Positions 8,897-19,152 are shown, numbered from the stretch's first letter. The stretch is DNA of 64,000 nt from Vibrio hannami (GCF_029589055.1 NZ_JARQZP010000003.1:1054001-1118000); one strand, 5' to 3'. Numbers and translations: made by a program. Notes: generated by a model not told the origin, from the letters alone.

Positions 8897-10390
8897 TCAC
8901 TTTTTACCTACTGCACACGCCATGAGTTTTTCCTGATCTGCATCGCTGGCATCAAATTCACCACTTATACGACCTTCATGCATCACAAGAATGCGGTCAC
9001 TCATACCCAATACTTCGGGCATCTCGGACGATACGAGAATGATACTCATACCTTCAGATTTAAACTGGTTAATTAGCTGGTAGATCTCTTTCTTTGCACC
9101 AACGTCTACACCTCGGGTTGGTTCATCCAGAATCAATACCTTAGGTTTAGTCATTAATCCTTTCGCTATCGCTACCTTCTGCTGGTTACCACCAGAAAGG
9201 TTACCGATAATCTGATTTCTTGAAGGGGTTTTGATATTGAAAAGACGTATGAAATCTTCTGTCGCCTGAGTTTCTTCTCCACCTTCGATGTGAATACCTT
9301 TAGTAAAGTGTTCCAGCGCGCTTAAAGACATGTTCTCTTTTACCGAAAGGCTCAGTACCAGGCCATCCCCTTTTCTGTTTTCCGAAATATAGGCGATGCC
9401 GTTAGCCAAACCTTCTTGCGGTGATTTTGGCAAAATCGGCTTACCATCAATAATTACTTCTCCAGCGGTTCTTTCAAGAGCGCCATAAATCACCTTCATC
9501 AGCTCGGTTCGTCCTGCTCCCATAAGGCCAGAGAAACCCAGGATTTCACCGTGATTAAGGGTAAAGTTAATGTCTTCAACACCGGAGCCACTTAATCCTT
9601 TCACTGTCAAACAGTTGGTTTCATGGGCGACGTCGACTCTAGGGTATTGCTCCTCTAATCGGCGACCAACCATCATTTCAATCAAGGCGTCTTCGTCGGT
9701 TTCTGACACCGGCCTTTGACCAATAAACTTACCATCACGGAGTACAGTAATGTCGTCGCAGATTTCAAAAATTTCTTTTAAGCGATGAGAGATATAAACA
9801 ATGCCGCAGCCTTGTTCACGCAACTCATTGATCACTTTAAACAGTGATTCCGTTTCGGTGTCAGTCAGGGCATCGGTTGGCTCGTCCATAATGATGACTT
9901 TCGACTCAAAGGAAAGTGCCTTTGCAATCTCAACCATCTGCTGCTCACCGAGACTCAACTCACCCAACGGCTGCCTTGAACTGTGTTTGACATTTAATCG
10001 AGCAAGCAAGGCATCAGCTTCTCGATACATTTCCGGCCACATAATGCGGCCAAACTTTGATACTTTCTCGCGCCCTAAGAAGATATTCTCGGCAATGGTC
10101 AGCTCAGGAATCAGGTTCAACTCCTGATGGATAATACTGATACCCGCTTCCTGAGAGTGCTTTGGTCCTTCAAACTTCGCGTCTTTTCCCTGGTAACGAA
10201 TAGAGCCAGCGTCCAGCGAATAGATACCTGTAAGTACCTTCATCAACGTGGACTTACCTGCACCGTTTTCACCAAGCAATGCCATTACCCGTCCTGGATA
10301 AACATTCAGGCAAGCCTTATCCAGAGCCTTAACCCCTGGAAACGCCTTATCTATGCTAGTAAGTTCTAATATTGGTTGGGTCATTGCCAT
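8897..10390 (-). CDS. rbsA: Ribose ABC transporter ATP-binding protein
   Basis: A 497-residue double ATPase of the sugar-import CUT2 class. The first half has a canonical Walker A (GENGAGKS, about residue 39), a signature '[15 protein letters not shown]' and Walker B '[11 protein letters not shown]'. The second half has a degenerate Walker A ('[12 protein letters not shown]') but a standard signature '[15 protein letters not shown]' and '[14 protein letters not shown]'. This asymmetry is normal for RbsA. The length matches the family (501 in E. coli). It powers ribose uptake through RbsC and follows rbsD by 40 bases. Confidence 0.96.
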   Translation of the reverse strand: MAMTQPILELTSIDKAFPGVKALDKACLNVYPGRVMALLGENGAGKSTLMKVLTGIYSLDAGSIRYQGKDAKFEGPKHSQEAGISIIHQELNLIPELTIAENIFLGREKVSKFGRIMWPEMYREADALLARLNVKHSSRQPLGELSLGEQQMVEIAKALSFESKVIIMDEPTDALTDTETESLFKVINELREQGCGIVYISHRLKEIFEICDDITVLRDGKFIGQRPVSETDEDALIEMMVGRRLEEQYPRVDVAHETNCLTVKGLSGSGVEDINFTLNHGEILGFSGLMGAGRTELMKVIYGALERTAGEVIIDGKPILPKSPQEGLANGIAYISENRKGDGLVLSLSVKENMSLSALEHFTKGIHIEGGEETQATEDFIRLFNIKTPSRNQIIGNLSGGNQQKVAIAKGLMTKPKVLILDEPTRGVDVGAKKEIYQLINQFKSEGMSIILVSSEMPEVLGMSDRILVMHEGRISGEFDASDADQEKLMACAVGKK

Positions 10391-10430
10391 TCCTCAATAC
10401 CTAAATACTTTTTACCCAAAATATTGGGAA

Positions 10431-10850
10431 CTAAAAAGTCACGCCTGTCTGGAAAATAACGTTAGCATATGGTGTGCACTCGCCAGTACGAACCACAGCC
10501 TTACTTTCAAACGTTCGAACTTTGAACTCTTCATGCGATACATAAGTTATAGACGTTTGACGCCCGGTTGATTCTGCATCTTTACGAATTGCTTCAAGCA
10601 GTTCAGCGTGTAGTTCCGGACTAACCTCTTTGATCTCTTCGGCAATAACAACACCTTCAATTTGCGACTCTTTCAGTATGGTTTCAACTGTCTGAATAAA
10701 GCCAGGGACACCCTGAGTCAACGCTAGATCAATGCGTTCTACACCTTCAGGAATAGGTAAACCTGCATCAGCAATGGTGATTTCATCCGTATGTCCGAGG
10801 GTTCCGACCAGATAAGATATTTCAGAGTTCAGTAGTGCTGATTTTTTCAT
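10431..10850 (-). CDS. rbsD: D-ribose pyranase
   Basis: A 139-residue RbsD/FucU-family protein that interconverts pyranose and furanose forms of ribose so that ribokinase can use it. The N-terminal 'GTLGHTDEI' with the conserved His20 and 'ADAGLPIP' and the C-terminal 'RTGECTPYANVIF' are all present. It is the first gene of the ribose operon; palindromic operators lie 56-155 bases upstream. The ribosome site is weak (CGGATTAATAAT before the ATG). Confidence 0.95.
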   Translation of the reverse strand: MKKSALLNSEISYLVGTLGHTDEITIADAGLPIPEGVERIDLALTQGVPGFIQTVETILKESQIEGVVIAEEIKEVSPELHAELLEAIRKDAESTGRQTSITYVSHEEFKVRTFESKAVVRTGECTPYANVIFQTGVTF

Positions 10851-10887
10851 ATTATTAATCCGAATAGTTGACCTGATTCTTCAAATT

Positions 10888-10898
10888 AAACGTTTCGG
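10888..10898. promoter_or_regulatory. Weak third RbsR-like half operator
   Basis: AAACGTTTCGG shares the core AAACGTTT with the two perfect RbsR palindromes but lacks the left ATCG arm. Its centre is about 22 bases (two helical turns) from the operator at 10906-10921, so it could be an auxiliary site. Inferred only. Confidence 0.35.
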
Positions 10899-10905
10899 CA
10901 AAACC

Positions 10906-10921
10906 ATCGAAACGTTTCGAT
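10906..10921. promoter_or_regulatory. RbsR operator 1
   Basis: Perfect 16-bp palindrome ATCGAAACGTTTCGAT located 56 bases before rbsD. The central CG with AAACG/CGTTT arms is the usual architecture of LacI/RbsR-family operators. Confidence 0.8.
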
Positions 10922-10983
10922 AAGGTAACTATAGACACTATTCTGTAAAAATCTGTAGGTAAGAAATAGATGTGTGACGACGA

Positions 10984-11005
10984 TCTATCGAAACGTTTCG
11001 ATAGA
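10984..11005. promoter_or_regulatory. RbsR operator 2
   Basis: Perfect 22-bp palindrome whose core ATCGAAACGTTTCGAT is identical to operator 1. The centres are 81 bases apart, which would allow cooperative looping repression across the rbs promoter. It lies close to the 3' end of the downstream diguanylate cyclase gene at 11040. Confidence 0.8.
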
Positions 11006-11039
11006 TACAAAAAATAGGATTCTCGTCACTATTACGTAA

Positions 11040-11945
11040 TTATTCGTCAGAAGGGACTAATACAAATGGAATGCAGTTTGCCTTGGAATGATACATGGCC
11101 TTATCCGCTTTCTGGATAATCTCTTGCATATCCTCGCCATCGAATGGATACGCTCCCAGGCCGATACTTGTCCCGACATTGAGTTCTAAATCTAACGAAT
11201 CAATGGAGATTGGTTTGCTGATAAGATTATGAATTTTATGGCCAAAATTCCCAAGCTCGCGCTTATAGGCCTTAGGATTAGTAATAGAGAATAACAGCAA
11301 AAATTCATCGCCGCCGATACGAAAACTGAGGTCTCCCGCTCGAAGACCATGGCTCATACGCGTTGCTACTTCACGCAGTACTTCGTCTCCAACCTCATGT
11401 CCGTGAGTATCATTGATAGCCTTAAAGCCATTCAAATCAAGGTATGCAACACCATAGCTTACCGACCCCGTATTCTCAAAGTAACGCTGATCGTAAAGGC
11501 TCTCTAAATGGCGTTTATTAAACAATCCAGTTAGTACATCCGTACTCGCTTCGTTAGACAGGTTATCAATCATATTCTGAATGGTTGAGTAATCCTGAAT
11601 CGTAGCGATAGCACAATGTTTGCCTTCATACTCAATATTGGCAATCGATATCCTTGCGTTGAAATCTATACCGTCCGCATTGACACACGGCATAATATTT
11701 CTAGACATCATGACTTTAGCGCTGGACTGATTATCGATAAAGCCAGCTACTTTCTGGTGGTGATTTTTTGCAGCATCAGATTGCATCAACTGCTCAAGCT
11801 TCATAGTAAGAAATGTTGGTTTGTCATAACCAAACATTTGAGAACATGATTGGTTAACATAAATTATATGTGACTTCTCGTCGACAATAAGGATAGCATC
11901 TGCCAAAAAGTCTAAAAAGCGACCGATTTCCGTATCCTGATCCAT
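11040..11945 (-). CDS. PAS-GGDEF diguanylate cyclase
   Basis: A 301-residue soluble protein with an N-terminal PAS domain (about residues 8-125; 'FLADAILIVDEKSHIIYVNQ') and a C-terminal GGDEF domain (about 135-297). The active site reads RIGGDEF and the inhibitory site RAGD lies five residues before it, so both synthesis of c-di-GMP and product inhibition look intact. No membrane segment is present, so a cytoplasmic signal is expected. It is transcribed in the same direction as the next GGDEF gene (12089-13408), with a 143-base gap, and may be a separate unit. Confidence 0.92.
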   Translation of the reverse strand: MDQDTEIGRFLDFLADAILIVDEKSHIIYVNQSCSQMFGYDKPTFLTMKLEQLMQSDAAKNHHQKVAGFIDNQSSAKVMMSRNIMPCVNADGIDFNARISIANIEYEGKHCAIATIQDYSTIQNMIDNLSNEASTDVLTGLFNKRHLESLYDQRYFENTGSVSYGVAYLDLNGFKAINDTHGHEVGDEVLREVATRMSHGLRAGDLSFRIGGDEFLLLFSITNPKAYKRELGNFGHKIHNLISKPISIDSLDLELNVGTSIGLGAYPFDGEDMQEIIQKADKAMYHSKANCIPFVLVPSDE

Positions 11946-12088
11946 GAACTTCTTCCTAAACAGTTAAATTACAATCTAAGCCCAAAATACTATGTTTTGA
12001 ATGACTTAATTATGGGATGGACATTTAAACAAATAATCCGATCAAGTAGTAGCCTCAAAGAACATAACATCCCATTTATTGATTTAGG

Positions 12089-13408
12089 CTAATTATCGTT
12101 GAAGATTTCCGTACGGTTTCGTCCATTATTCTTAGCCCTATACATTGCAATGTCTGCTTTTTGGATCAATTGCTGCCTATCTGCTCCGTGCATTGGATAT
12201 ATTGATACGCCAATACTCGCGGTTAATCCTACCGTTTCAGTTTCCGATAAAACGACCGGATGATTTTCAATGCAATGACGTAAGTTTTCCGCAGCAGGAG
12301 TTACGCTGTTTTTATCCAACCCAGGCAACAAAACCACGAACTCTTCACCACCCCACCGAAAAAGAACGTCTTCTTCCCTGAGATGCGTCTGGACAACATC
12401 AGTAAACGCCCTAAGCACCTTATCTCCGGAGCAGTGACCATAACAATCATTCACAGCCTTGAAGTGATCGATATCTACTAAAAATACCGCGAAGGATGTC
12501 CCGCCAATTCTAGATGTAACGATCTGTTGCTCAATGACCTCTTTACATACACGTCGATTAAATACGGCTGTTAGTTCATCGCGTGCAGCCTGGTTTTCCA
12601 ATCTTTCCCTTAGCTTAACTTGATCTGTGACATTTTGGACCATACCCACCGCTACCGTAGGATTCCCTTGTGAATCAAACTCACTGATTTTTCCTGTGTC
12701 ATGCACCCAAATATAATGGCCAGCTCGGTTCTTTAAGCGATAAATCGCTTCGAAGCGTTCGAGTTTACCTTTTATATGCTCATCCATTATCGCCAACACA
12801 CGATCTTTGTCTTCGGGATGAATAGCACCTGTCCAAAAATCTACACTTGCTACCTTTTCATGGGGACCAAACCCCCGCATTTGTTTCAACTTTGGGCTCA
12901 CATACAACTCGTTCGATTGAATATTCCATTCCCAGAGTCCATCCGTTGCTTCGTTGAGGGCATACCATAAACCGTGCTTATGACCATCTAGTTCTTCATC
13001 AAGAATCATACGACGAGTGATATCCCGCGCGACAGATAAGAACAGATGCTTACCTTGTTTGTACAAGTTGCTCGTTCTCACTTCGACAGGAAAAACAGAG
13101 CCATCACGGCGCTTATGTCGCCCAAGGAAAACATAAGGCTCTTCTGACTCAGAAATAACCTTAGAAATCTCCGACCACTGAGGAAGGTTGACGACATCAG
13201 CCTGTAGGCTTAATACGGATTGGTTGAGGATCTCCTTTTCAGTCAGTCCCACTGACTCAAAAGCGGCCTTGTTGGCATAAAGGATATGGGATGATTCAGG
13301 ATCTATCAAAAATATGGCGTCAGGGAGATCATGCAGTAAACAACCTTCAACTACATCATGAGGGGTACTATTTACACAGCTTACGTTGTTGACATTTATT
13401 GTATCCAT
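12089..13408 (-). CDS. PAS-PAS-GGDEF diguanylate cyclase
   Basis: A cytoplasmic protein of 439 residues from the ATG at 13408, which has GGGGAG six bases upstream; an earlier ATG at 13426 is less well placed. PAS domain 1 spans about residues 25-140 ('LPDAIFLIDPESSHILYANK'), PAS domain 2 with PAC about 145-270 ('DGLWEWNIQSNELYVS', 'AVGMVQNVTDQVKL'), and GGDEF about 280-435. The active site is RWGGEEF with an intact REED inhibitory site. It should make c-di-GMP in response to ligands sensed by the PAS domains. Confidence 0.92.
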   Translation of the reverse strand: MDTINVNNVSCVNSTPHDVVEGCLLHDLPDAIFLIDPESSHILYANKAAFESVGLTEKEILNQSVLSLQADVVNLPQWSEISKVISESEEPYVFLGRHKRRDGSVFPVEVRTSNLYKQGKHLFLSVARDITRRMILDEELDGHKHGLWYALNEATDGLWEWNIQSNELYVSPKLKQMRGFGPHEKVASVDFWTGAIHPEDKDRVLAIMDEHIKGKLERFEAIYRLKNRAGHYIWVHDTGKISEFDSQGNPTVAVGMVQNVTDQVKLRERLENQAARDELTAVFNRRVCKEVIEQQIVTSRIGGTSFAVFLVDIDHFKAVNDCYGHCSGDKVLRAFTDVVQTHLREEDVLFRWGGEEFVVLLPGLDKNSVTPAAENLRHCIENHPVVLSETETVGLTASIGVSIYPMHGADRQQLIQKADIAMYRAKNNGRNRTEIFNDN

Positions 13409-13553
13409 CCTGGTCTCCCCATACACCTGAGAGATATATACTCAAGTAAAGATTAACTACTGATATTTAACGCGTAACGTGACAAGATGTTATATATCTA
13501 GTTGATGTTTCATTCAGTAAAGCTGTGCATCAGGAGCAAAAAAATGAACGGTA

Positions 13554-13829
13554 CTAAAACAACCTCTTAGGAGGAGAATCATTTACTGAAATATAGATAT
13601 CTGTAATGCCATTTATTTCAGCATATGCTTTTGGGGTATATGTGTTTGGTTCAAGATCATCTTTGAACCTTTTATTTTCGTCTTTCCATATAGCCATCGA
13701 GACCAAAGATTCAACAAGCGAAAAGAAATCACCAGCACGGTAATAACCCGCTATCTCCTGATATGCACTTTTTGATGTGACGGCCAACTCGCCACATATT
13801 TCATTTAACTTAAACTGAAACTCGATCAT
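13554..13829 (-). CDS. Small hypothetical protein, 91 residues
   Basis: I do not recognise this protein. It is 91 residues, soluble, starting MIEFQFKLNEICGELA, with no signal peptide, membrane segment or known motif; the middle looks alpha-helical (SLVESLVSMAIW). The ribosome-binding region is weak, and the surrounding sequence is AT-rich. It stands alone between a histidine kinase gene (140 bases upstream) and the GGDEF gene. It could be a real orphan gene or a chance open frame. Confidence 0.45.
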   Translation of the reverse strand: MIEFQFKLNEICGELAVTSKSAYQEIAGYYRAGDFFSLVESLVSMAIWKDENKRFKDDLEPNTYTPKAYAEINGITDIYISVNDSPPKRLF

Positions 13830-13969
13830 TTATAATATACATTTATCACGATATATTTACCCTTGGTTATACTAATCAAAAATGTTTGACGTGTAAAAAT
13901 GATTGACGCAAATACTGCTGACAAAAGCACATATTGTGATAACTGGACAACTATTCCTTTCGCATTAAG

Positions 13970-15280
13970 TTAATTGTGGAAGATTAGAGACACTTCCCGG
14001 CCATGTGTTTCTTTTTCGTCACTATTGTGTTCTTTATTGATATAGCGCCAGCCATATCGGGCAATCAGCTTCTCTGACAACTCTAACCCTAGGCCAAAAC
14101 CCAGGTCAGGTTGCAGCCTATGTGTAGAAATATCCTTGTTCGTTACAACAAACTCTCCCGCGGTTTGTTTTATAGTAATGTCGCCTTCATTAGTATGTTG
14201 AAAAGCGTTGCGTAGAAGGTTTGTGATGATAATTCGGCACAGGGGTTCTGGAAGTAATAAAATCGAGTCATCCGTGGATATATTTACATCTACCCTTTTA
14301 TTTTCTAGTAGGTACACCAGCTCTTCATTAATCTGGCTGACTAAAGAACCAAGCGGGACTTTACTTACAGGCAACTCTTTATCTTCCTGACGATTCAGCC
14401 AAAGCAAGGTTTCTGTTAAATCCGTCATTGTTAGACCCGCTCTTTCGATCCGCTCCAACACTTCAAGTTGCTTCTCTTTGCTTTTTTCTTTCTCAATGAG
14501 TTTACGTAAAAGTTCTCCATTGGTACGGGTAACTGCGATAGGCGTTCGCAGTTCATGGCTGGCAAAGCCAAGAAATCGCTTCTCTCGTTCTGCACTTTCA
14601 CGAACAGACTTGAAGCTAGACTTTATAATATCTGCAAGAGTGTTGAGTTCTCGGTACTGAAAATCTGGAGTGTTTGTCTTAAGGTCGGATTCATCTATCG
14701 ACTTTGCCCAGTTTTTTAAATGCTCTATAGGCTTCGACACTTTGCGCATTAGCAGGCTTAAAATCAGAGAAAACAATAAGATCGCTGCGAGTGCGATAAA
14801 CAGAACCACGATGACATGAGGAAATCGGCCTATCTTCACTTGTTCTCGATTTTCCGCATAAAAGTAAATCGCGGCATAACGCACATCGCCGTGAAACATC
14901 GACTTAAGTAGAAATGTTCCCGCTTTTGGAGGCTCAAGACTAAACGTACCAGAAGTGATTAACTTTTTGTGAAGCTCATTAAGCTCTAGCTCCTGTTCTG
15001 TGAAATTCTGCTGAACCAGCTCTGGCAGATCTTCCCAGCGTGATGCGATAACAATTTTATCCCTCTCATTTCCATCAGGATCCCGAAAGGCTTTCACGAC
15101 TGGCTTTCCGTCTGATACCGAAGCGTTGTATGCATCAGAAAGCATAATTCGCTCCATGGCATGGTCCATTCCGGAAAAAAAATAGTTAAGGCTTAGGGCT
15201 GAAAACCCAAATATGGTCACGACTCCGGTCAACAAAACAACAACCAGTATATGTAGTCTTAAACTCCACCGAACCTTCAT
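13970..15280 (-). CDS. Sensor histidine kinase (partner of adjacent OmpR-type regulator)
   Basis: A 436-residue membrane kinase with membrane segments at about residues 8-32 and 155-180 flanking a periplasmic domain, a HAMP-like linker, an H-box 'FASHELRTPIAVTR' with the phospho-accepting His, an N-box 'ITNLLRNAFQHT' and a glycine-rich ATP lid 'DLGFGLGLEL'. The periplasmic loop has no recognisable sensor family. Its ATG overlaps the stop of the response regulator by 4 bases. It ends an operon that begins with a tripartite RND pump, so it probably senses a pump substrate or envelope stress and controls pump expression; this is inferred from gene order. Confidence 0.9.
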   Translation of the reverse strand: MKVRWSLRLHILVVVLLTGVVTIFGFSALSLNYFFSGMDHAMERIMLSDAYNASVSDGKPVVKAFRDPDGNERDKIVIASRWEDLPELVQQNFTEQELELNELHKKLITSGTFSLEPPKAGTFLLKSMFHGDVRYAAIYFYAENREQVKIGRFPHVIVVLFIALAAILLFSLILSLLMRKVSKPIEHLKNWAKSIDESDLKTNTPDFQYRELNTLADIIKSSFKSVRESAEREKRFLGFASHELRTPIAVTRTNGELLRKLIEKEKSKEKQLEVLERIERAGLTMTDLTETLLWLNRQEDKELPVSKVPLGSLVSQINEELVYLLENKRVDVNISTDDSILLLPEPLCRIIITNLLRNAFQHTNEGDITIKQTAGEFVVTNKDISTHRLQPDLGFGLGLELSEKLIARYGWRYINKEHNSDEKETHGREVSLIFHN

Positions 15281-15966
15281 ACACTATCCTTATTGTGAAT
15301 AGCAAAACCCTGGTTTGGAATCGTATGTACTAGCTTACGTTCCGACTCTCCATCCACCTGTTTACGTAGGTTAAATATGTGAACTTTCAAACTGTTACTG
15401 TCAGGTTGAGCCTCTCTCCATACGCTCTGCATCAATGACTCACGGCTTACGGGGTTTGGACTGGCTCGCATAAGAACCTCTAATATTTTGAGCGCTGTAG
15501 GAGACAGTTTTAGCTGCTGGTTGTTTCTGAATGCCTGCTTTTGGTTTAAGTCTAGCGTCAGGTCACTAACGCTTAACTTCGTGACCTGTCCACTACGGCG
15601 ACGGGCAAGTACCCGTGCGCGAACAATCAGCTCTTCCATCGCAAAAGGCTTGATTAAGTAGTCATCAGCGCCTTTAGAAAAACCTGTCAGCTTATCATCT
15701 AGGGTATCGCGTGCAGTCAACATCAGAACAGGGATATCCATTCCCTGTTGCCTTAACTTTTCACACACTTCAAGGCCACTCATTTTTGGCAGATTCAGAT
15801 CCAGTATCAATACATCATAGTTATTTTTCGTAACCAGGTTATATCCTGAATATCCATTAGCTGCGTGATCACACTGAATATCCTCTAACTCAAGATATTC
15901 GACAACAGCTGTCGCCAAATCGATGTCATCCTCTACCAATAAACACGTCAGGTTTTCTGTGGCCAT
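15277..15966 (-). CDS. OmpR-family response regulator
   Basis: A 229-residue regulator. The receiver domain (about 8-120) has acidic pocket 'VEDDID', the phospho-accepting Asp in 'VLILDLNLPKMSG' and the conserved Lys in 'DYLIKPFAM'. The C-terminal winged helix (about 130-225) ends 'LVHTIPNQGFAI'. It lies 30 bases after the RND pump gene and overlaps the kinase start by 4 bases. Together they form a two-component system embedded in the pump operon. Confidence 0.93.
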   Translation of the reverse strand: MATENLTCLLVEDDIDLATAVVEYLELEDIQCDHAANGYSGYNLVTKNNYDVLILDLNLPKMSGLEVCEKLRQQGMDIPVLMLTARDTLDDKLTGFSKGADDYLIKPFAMEELIVRARVLARRRSGQVTKLSVSDLTLDLNQKQAFRNNQQLKLSPTALKILEVLMRASPNPVSRESLMQSVWREAQPDSNSLKVHIFNLRKQVDGESERKLVHTIPNQGFAIHNKDSV

Positions 15967-15996
15967 TCTTCCCTCAATTTATCTTCTTAATTTCAC

Positions 15997-18900
15997 TCAA
16001 ACCTGTACAACAGGCTCTTGCTGACCTGAAAGTTTGTTCACAAGCTTTTGAATCAATGCCTTGATTTCACACTGAATAAACAGCAGTGATGGCGTAAGAA
16101 TCAAAGTAATAAACGTCGCAAACAGAATACCATACCCAAGAGCTGCCGCTGCAGGAATAAGGAACTGAGCCTGAATTGATGTCTCACTAAGTAACGGTGC
16201 AAGGCCAGCAAAGGTCGTGATTGAGGTAAGCAACACAGCTCGTAATCGCCCTGTACATGCTTCAACAATCGCATCGTGTACAGATTTTGATTTATCCTTT
16301 ATCAGCTCATTAAATCGTGAAACTAGCAATAAGCTATCGTTCACCACCACACCACTTAACGCCAGAATACCATTCAAGGATAAGATACTGATGGTCAGAT
16401 CGTTTAGCCAATGCCCCAAAATTGCCCCAACAATACCGAATGGAATAGCAACCATAATCAGTAGCGGTTGCACATACGATTTCAAAGGAATAGCCAGCAA
16501 CGCATATATGCCAAATAGCGCGAGTATAAACATATGACTCATTGAGCTCTGCGCTTCTTGCTGCTGTTCTGCCTCACCGGTAAAATCCATATCCAGGCCA
16601 GGATATTGTGCCTGTAACTGAGGGACTAGATTAGCCTGAAGCTGTGCAACCAATTCGTTTGACGCAATAACTCTACCATCAACGACTGCGGTGATATAAA
16701 CAGCTCTTTGGTTATCGATTCGTGTTACTTCAGACGCCTGATACTCTGAATAGACATTCGCAACGGTTGTCAGAGGCACCAAAGCTCCATCTGTAGTACG
16801 AATATTCGCATTCATTACGTCAGAAAGAGTCTGACGCTCCTTTTCTGGATAGCGCACCTTTACTTTCACTTCGTCTTTGCCACGTTGGAATTTCTGCACA
16901 GTATCGCCACCAAAAGATTGCAGTACTTGCGAAGAAAGTGTCGCAGTATCCAGCCCAAGCGCTCTGCCCTGCTGGGTTAACTCAAAGCGGTACTGTGGTT
17001 CACCAGGATCAAGATTGTCATCAATGCCGCTTACCCCCTGGATTTTCTCAAGAGCTAGCTTAAAGTCATTACCTGCTGCAACCACCGTTTCGTTATCCCA
17101 GGCTTTAAGTTCGACCTTAAAGTTATCAACCATCTCGCGCTTAGTAAGAATTTTCAGTTTCTTAACGCCTTCCATACTTCCGGTTAGTTCACCCCAGCGT
17201 TTAGCAAATTCGTTAGCGTCATATACGGCTTCTTCTCCTAGCTCGACGAGCATTGAACCCGAACTGTCTGAGCTTGCTCGGATTTGGATGTGGTCAATAC
17301 CCGTTACTGACTCGCCGGATAACTCTTCTGTTAGCTGCTTATCAGCCTCAATAGCTTTAGCTTCTAAGGTTAATAGATTATTGTGTGTCTGCCCAAAACT
17401 CGCGTCGTTATACATGCTCATATCCGCAGTCACGCGGTCACCCACAATCTCTGGGAAGAAAGCGACACGAACAGAACCAGTAAATGGCATACCAATCACC
17501 AGCACAAACATTGCGATAAATAACATGATTACCGCGTAACGCATCTTTAACGCTATCTCTATAACGTTTTTGTACACGCGGTTGTTAAACCATTGCAGTG
17601 CTGTATCTGCACCGTACTGAATATAAGCAAACGGTCCTTTTTTCTCACTTCGTTTAGTGTTGATATGAGCAAGGTGAGACGGAAGAATAAACTTCGATTC
17701 CAACAGTGAAAGTAGCAAACAGATTGTCACAACCATTGCAAACTGGGCATATATCTGTCCCAGCTTACCCTCAACATTTGCGATAGCTACAAAAGCCACA
17801 ACTGTAGTCAGAACACCAAATATCGTCGGCGCAGCAACTTTAAGCGTTCCCTTTATGGTGCTATCCATAGAATCGCCTTCGTTTCGGCGTGTGGTGTAGA
17901 TACTTTCCCCTACCACTACAGCATCATCAACGACAATACCAAGTGCCATAATGAAGCCAAAAGTGGTCATTTCATTAATGGTCAGCCCCGTAAAGGTATC
18001 TGTCATAAAGAATATCGTGCCACAAAAAACAAATGGCAAACTGGCAGCCACCCAAAACGCGACACGAATGTTAAGGAACAGAGCTAGCACCGCAAATACC
18101 AATGCAATACCCGTTAGTGCATTCTTTATTAGCAAAGATAGGCGGTCTTTAATGATTTCACTCTGATCGGCCCAGGACTCAATTTCTACGCCTTGAGGCA
18201 GAATGTTACTGATTTGCCATTGTTCAACAACCTGATTAGCCTGCTCAACAACCTTAACCACATCGCTGTACTCATCCATCACCACCTGAATAGCAATCGA
18301 GTTTTGCTGGTTGTACCGGGAAAGCACAAAAGTGTCGTCTTCAAAGCTGTCTGTTACCACAGCAATGTCACCAAGCAGAATTTCCGTGCCATTAGCGGTG
18401 GTCATTACTGGAATCGATTTAAACTCTTCAATCTCATAAGCTTGCTGAGACACTTTAAGGTAAGCGCTCTTATCACCATTTCTAAGACTGGTAGAGATAG
18501 AGGTTGAAGATTCCGCGTTTATTGCATCTGAGATGTCTGACAGTTTCAAGCCATATGCCTGTAACATGGCTTCATTTACTTCAACCGACAACATTGGGTC
18601 TATCTTGCCGCTCATCTCTACATCGCTAATTGCATCCTGACTGAGAAGATGTGACTTTAGACGTTCAGCCAATGACTGGAGTGTTGTTCTGTTCGCATCA
18701 CCGGATAGCTGAACCCAGATAGCGTGTTCCTGACGCCTTGCTTTGTCGATAACAGGGTTCTCGGCATCAACTGGGAAATTATTGATGGCATCAACGTTGG
18801 TTTTCACATCCGTAAGGAGGGTATCTAGATCGTAGTCACTCTCTTTTTCAATCGATACATGACTCCCACTTGAGTCAGACGTTGAAGTAATACGCTTGAT

Positions 18901-19152
18901 ACCTGGGACAGTTTCCAGCGCTTCTTCGATTTTTATCGCAATGCCTTCTTCGGCAAGCACCGGATCACCACTGTCATAAACAACCGAAACAGAGACCACA
19001 TCAGGCTCTAATGCCGGGAACGCTTCCTTTCTCAAGGTGTTAATAGAGAACAAGCCAACAACTATCATCCCTATCATCAACAGGTTTGCTGCAACAGAGT
19101 TTCTGGCAAACCAGGCAATAGGCCCTGTGAATTTTTCTGTCGAATTACTCAT
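15997..19152 (-). CDS. RND multidrug efflux pump, inner-membrane permease
   Basis: A 1051-residue AcrB/HAE-type transporter with twelve predicted membrane segments in the usual 1+5+1+5 pattern and two large periplasmic loops. The TM4 proton-relay motif reads 'GIVVDDAVVVGE', with the paired Asp residues. The ATG at 19152 is preceded by GAGGG and overlaps the adaptor stop by 8 bases; upstream in-frame ATG and alternative starts are less likely. It exports drugs or bile-like compounds with the adjacent adaptor and outer-membrane factor, driven by protons. It belongs to the shorter, divergent Vibrio RND group rather than a close AcrB copy; the substrate is unknown. Confidence 0.93.
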   Translation of the reverse strand: MSNSTEKFTGPIAWFARNSVAANLLMIGMIVVGLFSINTLRKEAFPALEPDVVSVSVVYDSGDPVLAEEGIAIKIEEALETVPGIKRITSTSDSSGSHVSIEKESDYDLDTLLTDVKTNVDAINNFPVDAENPVIDKARRQEHAIWVQLSGDANRTTLQSLAERLKSHLLSQDAISDVEMSGKIDPMLSVEVNEAMLQAYGLKLSDISDAINAESSTSISTSLRNGDKSAYLKVSQQAYEIEEFKSIPVMTTANGTEILLGDIAVVTDSFEDDTFVLSRYNQQNSIAIQVVMDEYSDVVKVVEQANQVVEQWQISNILPQGVEIESWADQSEIIKDRLSLLIKNALTGIALVFAVLALFLNIRVAFWVAASLPFVFCGTIFFMTDTFTGLTINEMTTFGFIMALGIVVDDAVVVGESIYTTRRNEGDSMDSTIKGTLKVAAPTIFGVLTTVVAFVAIANVEGKLGQIYAQFAMVVTICLLLSLLESKFILPSHLAHINTKRSEKKGPFAYIQYGADTALQWFNNRVYKNVIEIALKMRYAVIMLFIAMFVLVIGMPFTGSVRVAFFPEIVGDRVTADMSMYNDASFGQTHNNLLTLEAKAIEADKQLTEELSGESVTGIDHIQIRASSDSSGSMLVELGEEAVYDANEFAKRWGELTGSMEGVKKLKILTKREMVDNFKVELKAWDNETVVAAGNDFKLALEKIQGVSGIDDNLDPGEPQYRFELTQQGRALGLDTATLSSQVLQSFGGDTVQKFQRGKDEVKVKVRYPEKERQTLSDVMNANIRTTDGALVPLTTVANVYSEYQASEVTRIDNQRAVYITAVVDGRVIASNELVAQLQANLVPQLQAQYPGLDMDFTGEAEQQQEAQSSMSHMFILALFGIYALLAIPLKSYVQPLLIMVAIPFGIVGAILGHWLNDLTISILSLNGILALSGVVVNDSLLLVSRFNELIKDKSKSVHDAIVEACTGRLRAVLLTSITTFAGLAPLLSETSIQAQFLIPAAAALGYGILFATFITLILTPSLLFIQCEIKALIQKLVNKLSGQQEPVVQV

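Noticed and set aside
8501..9076. Long plus-strand open frame of 191 codons opposite rbsC/rbsA
   Set aside because: It is antisense to two highly conserved genes, has biased composition and no ribosome site: a shadow frame.
16877..17539. 220-codon plus-strand frame opposite the RND pump gene
   Set aside because: Antisense shadow of a conserved coding region, rich in Ser and Thr from reversed codons, no family resemblance.
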